Source: a virus. Taken from it: 64,000 bases of DNA. Every line of letters begins with the position of its first letter. The stretch's first letter is position 1. The position numbers were made by a program, and so were the translations under genes. The DNA is taken from IMG/VR virus record IMGVR_UViG_3300005253_002057, positions 24,158 through 88,157 of that record; one strand, given 5' to 3'. Positions 59,953 to 64,000 of the stretch are shown here, piece by piece. The notes beneath the pieces are model-generated. The model was not told the DNA's origin, ran no database searches, and was given only the letters and a program-made list of their open reading frames with translations.

Positions 59953-60152
59953 AAAGCCTAATAGAGGGAAGAGAAGTAGACGTATGTGAATCCTGTGAAG
60001 AACCAGCAAAAGAAGGTAATCCTTTACTATGGATGCACGGTCCTCTAGGATTCAGAGTAACTTGGGCCTTCCACAAAGAATGTCTAGCAAGCTTTTTCAC
60101 TAATCTAAAAGAGATACTAGGTTTAAGCCCAAACACAGAGATGTCATGGTAA
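59949..60152 (+). CDS. small zinc-binding protein (67 aa)
   Basis: CESCEEP near residue 13 and HKEC near residue 41 form a plausible C3H zinc site. Overlaps the previous gene by 4 bases. Function unknown. Confidence 0.5.
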   Translation: MKSLIEGREVDVCESCEEPAKEGNPLLWMHGPLGFRVTWAFHKECLASFFTNLKEILGLSPNTEMSW

Positions 60153-60389
60153 ATGAATAACATTAAGCACATAAAAGCAGTAGGCTCATTATCTAAAATA
60201 AAGTTAGAGATACTAGGCTTAGTTGCCCAAGGCTATACTAACAATGAAATAGCCTTTGCTAGAGACGTAGATCCTAACACTATAAACTATCATCTAAGAG
60301 CAACAGCTGATAAACTTTGCATATCAAGAGCAAGCAGGGTACATCTAGCAGTAGAATATACCAAGTGGAGGTTGGCAAATGATAAGTGA
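60153..60389 (+). CDS. LuxR-type HTH regulator (78 aa)
   Basis: A bare LuxR/GerE DNA-binding domain: LEILGLVAQGYTNNEIAFAR then VDPNTINYHLRATADKLCI. No sensor domain. With the OmpR-type protein at 54010 it is the second clear regulator in the window. Confidence 0.75.
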   Translation: MNNIKHIKAVGSLSKIKLEILGLVAQGYTNNEIAFARDVDPNTINYHLRATADKLCISRASRVHLAVEYTKWRLANDK

Positions 60390-60732
60390 TATCACAATGT
60401 TGAATACAGAAAGACAAGCCTTCTACGATGAGATAAGTGATACTATGACAGTGATGCAGTATGAGATGGGGGCTGTAGCACAGAACATAATATACGCCAA
60501 GAGGGCTGACGAAGTAGGTAGAAGAGCCTTGCATGCAAACGCTTTACTAGAACTAGGAGACTTATTGGCTCAATGCGCAGTTCTTTCCTTAAAGATACAA
60601 CAGGAGACTCCAGGACTATACTTTGCCCCTAGCTGGGATGAGCTAGTAAGAGTAGGCAGGGAAAGACAAATAGATAGAATGGAAAGAATAATAGCAGGGG
60701 AACAACGAGACCCTAGCATGTCAGAAGGATAA
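60379..60732 (+). CDS. unknown helical protein (117 aa)
   Basis: Mostly helical, Gln/Ala/Leu-rich, overlapping the regulator by 11 bases. No family recognised. The following 56 bases hold no feature I can name. Confidence 0.5.
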   Translation: MISDITMLNTERQAFYDEISDTMTVMQYEMGAVAQNIIYAKRADEVGRRALHANALLELGDLLAQCAVLSLKIQQETPGLYFAPSWDELVRVGRERQIDRMERIIAGEQRDPSMSEG

Positions 60733-60788
60733 GAAACAAGCCACATACAGAACATGCAAAAGATTGGACGCAGCAAGAAGGTTCAGAG

Positions 60789-61463
60789 ATGGATAAGATA
60801 TTAAGCTTTGACATAGAACTATCTGACATAATAGAAGTGCAGGAGCTAAATACTAGTAAAGACCTACATATTTCTGTAGCTGCTACAGTAATACTAGGAG
60901 AAAAAGGTGCAGCTTGGTATTCCTACGGCTTAGACACAGCAACTAAAGAAATTTGTCTAAATCTATTGAGATATCTAAGCATTCAACAAGACTCAGGCTA
61001 CAAAGTCTGTGCCTGGAATGGTTTAGGCTTCGATCTTAAGTGGATAGGTCACAATGCTGAAGACATGGAACTAGCTAAACAAGTAGCTTTAAGAAGCTAC
61101 GACCCTATGTTTCAATTTTATAATCAACGAGGCTTTCCTATAGGACTAGCCTCAGTAGCAAAAGCATTTGGAATAGAACAAGAAAAATCTATGCACGGTT
61201 CTGAAGCTCCAGTAAGATGGAAAGAAGGAAGAAAACAAGAAGTAATAGACTACGTAATAGGTGACTGTGAACTCACCAACCAAATAGTAGAAAAGATAAT
61301 AGGCACAGGAGGAATAGTATGGATGCCACAATCTGGCATAAAAGCTGGAGAGCCTATGATACTAAAAACTGTAGCAGAGGTGTTACTAGATCCTCTACCA
61401 GACCAAGGCTGGATGACTAACACTATACCAAGGGAACAGTTCACTGGATGGCTTGAGCTTTAA
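60789..61463 (+). CDS. PolB-type 3'-5' exonuclease (DEDDy)
   Basis: 224 residues. ExoI FDIE (D8, E10), ExoII CAWNGLGFD (N77, D82) and ExoIII YVIGD (Y155, D159) make a full DEDDy site. It resembles stand-alone exonucleases related to the proofreading domain of family B polymerases. The divergent PolB at 51626 lacks a convincing exonuclease, so this gene might proofread for it; that link is inference. Confidence 0.8.
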   Translation: MDKILSFDIELSDIIEVQELNTSKDLHISVAATVILGEKGAAWYSYGLDTATKEICLNLLRYLSIQQDSGYKVCAWNGLGFDLKWIGHNAEDMELAKQVALRSYDPMFQFYNQRGFPIGLASVAKAFGIEQEKSMHGSEAPVRWKEGRKQEVIDYVIGDCELTNQIVEKIIGTGGIVWMPQSGIKAGEPMILKTVAEVLLDPLPDQGWMTNTIPREQFTGWLEL

Positions 61464-61660
61464 TGCAGACTAAAATACAAAGTGCTATTTATAATATAAG
61501 CCTATTAGTAGTAGGAGCACTTACTGCTACTTCTAGTTTACTACCTACATGGATAAGAATACTAGCTGCAATAGTCATAATACTTTATATAGCTTTATTT
61601 CTTACATCTGTTGTTGTATTAGTTAGGCAAAAGATGGCAAGCAAAACCAGGAATCTTTAA
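61463..61660 (+). CDS. small two-helix membrane protein (65 aa)
   Basis: Helices at about residues 9-27 and 31-54 and a basic tail. ATG overlaps the exonuclease TAA. No family recognised. Confidence 0.55.
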   Translation: MQTKIQSAIYNISLLVVGALTATSSLLPTWIRILAAIVIILYIALFLTSVVVLVRQKMASKTRNL

Positions 61661-61973
61661 ATATTGAAGGCGCAGTCCCAGCACCATAAAGATTTACTGG
61701 GAAGGTATACTTATAGGGAGGCGGAAACGGAGTATAATTCTTTAAAGCTAAATCGGATGCTGCTGCTAACGCTTTTTTGTAAATGGCTGAAGAAGGCAGT
61801 AAAGGCCACTATAGAGCCAGGCTACAAAGGTTTCTAGGGCCTGTAGTTGATGGGTGATGCAACTCCCACCTGGTTAAATCCCTTAAAGGAGTAGCGTCCA
61901 TAACTGAAAGTGAAGCCCTGGAGCATCGCCTCTGTAACCAGGGCTTAACTTAAGAAAGAAAAGAGGATAAGAT
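61661..61973 (+). ncRNA. structured non-coding region
   Basis: The longest gene-free stretch (313 bases). Visible stems are TCCCAG (61676-61681) with CTGGGA (61697-61702); TATACT (61706-61711) with AGTATA (61731-61736); AGTTG (61845-61849) with CAACT (61860-61864); and AAGCCCTGG (61913-61921) with CCAGGGCTT (61938-61946, 9 bp perfect). A TATAAT at 61733 lacks a good -35. A 24-codon frame from ATG at 61783 is the only short gene candidate. It matches no RNA class I know; not a tRNA or a recognisable tmRNA. Confidence 0.45.
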
Positions 61974-62066
61974 ATGTCAGCAAGAGACTTTACATTCTTC
62001 TCACTAGGAGGAATAGCTGGAATAACAGCATTAGCTTTATTACAGCTACTAGTAGAGTTGATATAG
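61974..62066 (+). CDS. tiny membrane peptide (30 aa)
   Basis: ATG behind AGAGGA. A single hydrophobic helix (about residues 8-29) rich in Gly, Ala and Leu. It follows the structured RNA directly. Confidence 0.5.
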   Translation: MSARDFTFFSLGGIAGITALALLQLLVELI

Positions 62067-62068
62067 CT

Positions 62069-62245
62069 ATGACTAACAAAGAACTAGGAGAAGCCTACAT
62101 AAATGGCTCTGGCAGGTTAATCCAAAGAGTGCTTGAAACTATAGAGCATACTCCAGACGATATCTTTACTAAAGAAGTGGTTATAAATCTAATACACCAG
62201 ACTAAAGAGCTATTCGATGAGCAGACCAAAGAAATGATGGGATAG
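62069..62245 (+). CDS. small helical protein (58 aa)
   Basis: Starts two bases after the preceding stop. Charged helix, RLIQRVLETIEHTPDDIF and LIHQTKELFDEQTKEMM. No family recognised. Confidence 0.5.
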   Translation: MTNKELGEAYINGSGRLIQRVLETIEHTPDDIFTKEVVINLIHQTKELFDEQTKEMMG

Positions 62246-62248
62246 TAT

Positions 62249-62485
62249 ATGAAGTCAATTTTTACATGGCTATTACTAGGACTATGGGCCATTCACTCTA
62301 TACAAGAAGATACTCCTATACCCATAGAATTTAATCTACCTTCCCTAGGAGCTCTAAACGGTTCAGTGGTACTAGCAGTAGCTGGATTTCTTCTAATATG
62401 GAATCTAGCCACAGAATTCAGGCTAGGTAAAGCAAGAATTATAGCATGGTACAACAAGGAAGAAAAACAAGAGGAAGCTGAGTAA
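62249..62485 (+). CDS. small membrane protein (78 aa)
   Basis: Signal-anchor-like N terminus, a second helix (about residues 36-54) and an acidic/basic tail. Function unknown. Confidence 0.55.
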   Translation: MKSIFTWLLLGLWAIHSIQEDTPIPIEFNLPSLGALNGSVVLAVAGFLLIWNLATEFRLGKARIIAWYNKEEKQEEAE

Positions 62486-62486
62486 G

Positions 62487-62777
62487 ATGCCAATAATAAT
62501 AAACATAAGAAACTATGGCAAGACTCTTCCACCAAATACCATTATACTAGATCGTAGAAGTGAATGGGGAAATCCTTATAGAATAACTCAAGTATTAAGT
62601 AGAGAAGAGGTAATAGCAAAGCACAGAAAATGGTTCTTTTATGGCTCAGACGCAAGTAATCTAAGAGGTAAGATAGAAGAACTAGATAAGTATGACTACT
62701 GGGCCTGCTGGTGCACAGAAGAAGCGTGTCATCTAGACAATCTCAAAGACTTTTTAGACATAATCAAAGGAAGGTAA
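62487..62777 (+). CDS. DUF4326-family protein
   Basis: 96 residues with the family pattern: INIRNYGKTLPPNTIILDRR, RRSEWGNPY, REEVIAKHRKWF and ACWCTEEACHLDNL with paired cysteines. The family is common in phages and its function is not established to my knowledge; the conserved Cys and His suggest metal or nucleotide binding. Confidence 0.75.
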   Translation: MPIIINIRNYGKTLPPNTIILDRRSEWGNPYRITQVLSREEVIAKHRKWFFYGSDASNLRGKIEELDKYDYWACWCTEEACHLDNLKDFLDIIKGR

Positions 62778-62780
62778 GAT

Positions 62781-63302
62781 ATGAAGGAAGAAAAGCCAGA
62801 CGCATATGCACTAGGAATTAACGAGGGGCCCAGTGGCATAAATAAAAGGGAAGAAATAAAGCCCACTTATGAAGAACTACAAACAAGACTGGATAAAGCT
62901 TTAGTAACACTACAAGATGCTGGCAGAGTACTGCAAAAAATCCCAGACTTAGCTATAGAACCAGTATTAAAAAGAATAGATGAAGCACTAGGCAGACCTT
63001 CATCAAGACTAGAGCCAGGATTCTTGGCGAGGGAGATAAACAAAGCAGTTAATAGGGAAGAAAACACAGATACAGATAGATGTAAGACGTGTGGAAGAGC
63101 AAGTCCTAAACACTGGGAGAAACCACACTCTTGGGACAAACCAGTACCACTAGCATCAATGACTGACAGCAGGGACAAGTGCACATTCTGTGACTTACCT
63201 GAAGAGGAGAATAGAGCACATGGAGAGATTGCAAAAGGGGCAGAAATCTATGCAGGAACAGACCACAAGTTCAAGCCAACCCGCCAAGGGCATCCTAGGT
63301 AG
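62781..63302 (+). CDS. protein with zinc-ribbon segments (173 aa)
   Basis: Helical N-terminal part (about 1-90), then CKTCGRASPKHW and CTFCDLPEEENRAH, giving a CxxC/CxxC zinc site, and a basic tail. Function unknown. Confidence 0.5.
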   Translation: MKEEKPDAYALGINEGPSGINKREEIKPTYEELQTRLDKALVTLQDAGRVLQKIPDLAIEPVLKRIDEALGRPSSRLEPGFLAREINKAVNREENTDTDRCKTCGRASPKHWEKPHSWDKPVPLASMTDSRDKCTFCDLPEEENRAHGEIAKGAEIYAGTDHKFKPTRQGHPR

Positions 63303-63450
63303 AAGTATGGAAGAAATAGACCAAGCTATAAAGGATCTAGAAAAGGCAATGACCTTTTGCTGGAAGTGTTTAGGTACAGGATGCTTAAACATGATGCAAT
63401 GTCCTTACTGCAGAGGGGAAGGAAGGATAGAATCCACAGGAAGATGTTAA
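63220..63450 (+). CDS. small DnaJ-type zinc-finger protein (76 aa)
   Basis: ATG 63220 follows GAGGAG and is preferred to GTG 63190. A helical part is followed by CWKCLGTGCLNMMQCPYCRGEG, two CxxC pairs like DnaJ central repeats (written here with spacing in mind: CWKC and CPYC). Overlaps the previous gene in another frame. Confidence 0.5.
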   Translation: MERLQKGQKSMQEQTTSSSQPAKGILGRSMEEIDQAIKDLEKAMTFCWKCLGTGCLNMMQCPYCRGEGRIESTGRC

Positions 63451-63569
63451 AATTATGCAAAGAAAAACCTAAAAAGAGTCTCTGGCGATACACAGACTGG
63501 CCAGAAGTCATATTCTGGTACTTCTTTACTGAGTTTATACTTATTATACTACTAGTAGAGTTCTTTTAA
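63444..63569 (+). CDS. small membrane protein (41 aa)
   Basis: ATG behind AGGA, overlapping the previous stop. Basic N terminus and a C-terminal hydrophobic helix rich in Phe and Ile. Confidence 0.5.
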   Translation: MLKLCKEKPKKSLWRYTDWPEVIFWYFFTEFILIILLVEFF

Positions 63570-63682
63570 TGACTTATGAACCAGATAAACTCAAGCCTGG
63601 AGAACCTCTTTACACAACTGAGCTCAATCCTCACAAGACATTAGTAAGAGCCTCTCCTAAAACAGAAAGGATAATACCTTGA
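63569..63682 (+). CDS. small protein (37 aa)
   Basis: Overlaps the previous stop (TAATG) and ends at TGA 63680-63682, overlapping the next start. Polar, Pro-rich, no family recognised. Coupling on both sides supports it. Confidence 0.45.
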   Translation: MTYEPDKLKPGEPLYTTELNPHKTLVRASPKTERIIP

Positions 63683-63970
63683 TACTTTTTCATGCTACAG
63701 ACCCTAAAAACGTACAAAATATACTAAAAAGAGGCCTCGTACCTAGTCTAGCTTGGTTAAAGCGCTTCCCTCCAAAATTACTAGATCACCCAATACTCAG
63801 TGAAAAGAACCAAAAGTTTGTCTTTTTAGTATCGCCCGATGGGCTAGACGGTTTCGTAGAGGACGTTCTTGACCGAGGAAAAATTGGGCTAAAAGTAGAG
63901 ATTCCTAGTAATATACAACTAACAGATCTAGGATCAGCCACGGGAATACTAGTAACTAGACAAGTAATAC
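63679..63970 (+). CDS. ADP-ribosyltransferase-like protein (3' truncated)
   Basis: TTG start overlapping the previous stop. The 97 residues of true sequence begin ILFHATDPKNVQNILKRGLV, then FVFLVSPDGLDGFV, the H-x-T and strand pattern of ART/KptA-fold proteins. From 63971 the frame runs into adapter sequence and is not biological. Fold assignment is tentative. Confidence 0.45.
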
Positions 63971-64000
63971 CTGTCTCTTATACACATCTCCGAGCCCACG
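63971..64000. other. Nextera transposase adapter (sequencing artefact)
   Basis: The last 30 bases begin CTGTCTCTTATACACATCT and continue with CGAGCCCACG, the Illumina Nextera read-through adapter. In the open frame it yields the familiar artefact peptide VSYTHLRAH. The genuine sequence ends at 63970. Confidence 0.97.

Noticed and set aside
61661-61973. tmRNA or group I intron
   Set aside because: No tRNA-like ends, no tag frame ending in an Ala-rich sequence, and no intron core or interrupted gene could be recognised.
1-64000. Possible terminal inverted repeats marking a protein-capped linear genome
   Set aside because: The first bases do not match the reverse complement of the last genuine bases, and the left end lies inside a gene.

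Overview
The window is 64 kb of AT-rich DNA with about 100 tightly packed genes, all on the + strand and often overlapping by 1-30 bases. It uses the standard genetic code. Control signals are bacterial: several sigma70-type promoters (TTGACA, 17-bp spacer, TATAAT) and Shine-Dalgarno sites. There is no rRNA, recognisable tRNA or host housekeeping gene. I read it as a large fragment of a bacterial virus (or virus-like extrachromosomal element). A Ser/Thr/Pro-rich lipoprotein with septum_form-like domains hints at a Chloroflexota or Actinobacteria-like, probably monoderm host, but this is only a hint. The sequence starts inside a gene and ends in 30 bases of Nextera sequencing adapter, so the element is incomplete at least on the left. 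No terminase, portal, HK97 or double-jelly-roll capsid gene, integrase or tail sheath was seen, but such genes could lie outside.

Left block (0-10.7 kb) is nucleotide chemistry and replication. It holds a Sak4/RecA-like ATPase, a possible single-strand binding protein, a preQ0 pathway (queC, queD, queE, folE) with a DpdA-like DNA transglycosylase, a Cas4-like Fe-S nuclease, and a uracil-DNA-glycosylase/exonuclease/family A polymerase fusion. Together these predict genomic DNA carrying 7-deazaguanine bases.

The virion block (10.7-30.3 kb) is laid out much like the filamentous-phage morphogenesis module. A very small two-helix coat-like protein has its own promoter and a strong 3' hairpin. It is followed by a second coat-like protein, several large secreted or membrane-anchored adhesin-like proteins with lectin-like segments, a minor membrane protein and a Zot/pI-type ATPase. 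A 1641-residue repeat protein and another secreted lectin-like protein follow.

The 30.4-39.5 kb block encodes about 25 small proteins. They fall into basic peptides and short proteins sharing a C-terminal winged-helix-like ending, plausibly genome-coating or architectural proteins. It ends with a stand-alone TSCPD-domain protein.

From 39.5 to 50.9 kb, and again from 54.7 to 59.8 kb, lies a surface polysaccharide system: sugar-nucleotide dehydrogenases, an epimerase, three related glycosyltransferases, two FkbM methyltransferases, a flippase-like protein, an initiating phosphoglycosyltransferase fused to a membrane domain, a Wzy/ligase-like polymerase and two alpha/beta hydrolases. Between the two halves is a cassette with its own promoter holding a divergent family B DNA polymerase, a basic protein just upstream, a macro-domain protein and an OmpR-type DNA-binding protein.

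The right end (59.8-64 kb) carries small membrane and zinc-ribbon proteins, a LuxR-type regulator, a PolB-type 3'-5' exonuclease, a structured non-coding region, a DUF4326 protein and a truncated ADP-ribosyltransferase-like gene. Overall the fragment combines inovirus-like assembly, two different DNA polymerases, modified DNA and a nearly complete capsule-type pathway; I know of no described virus with that combination.
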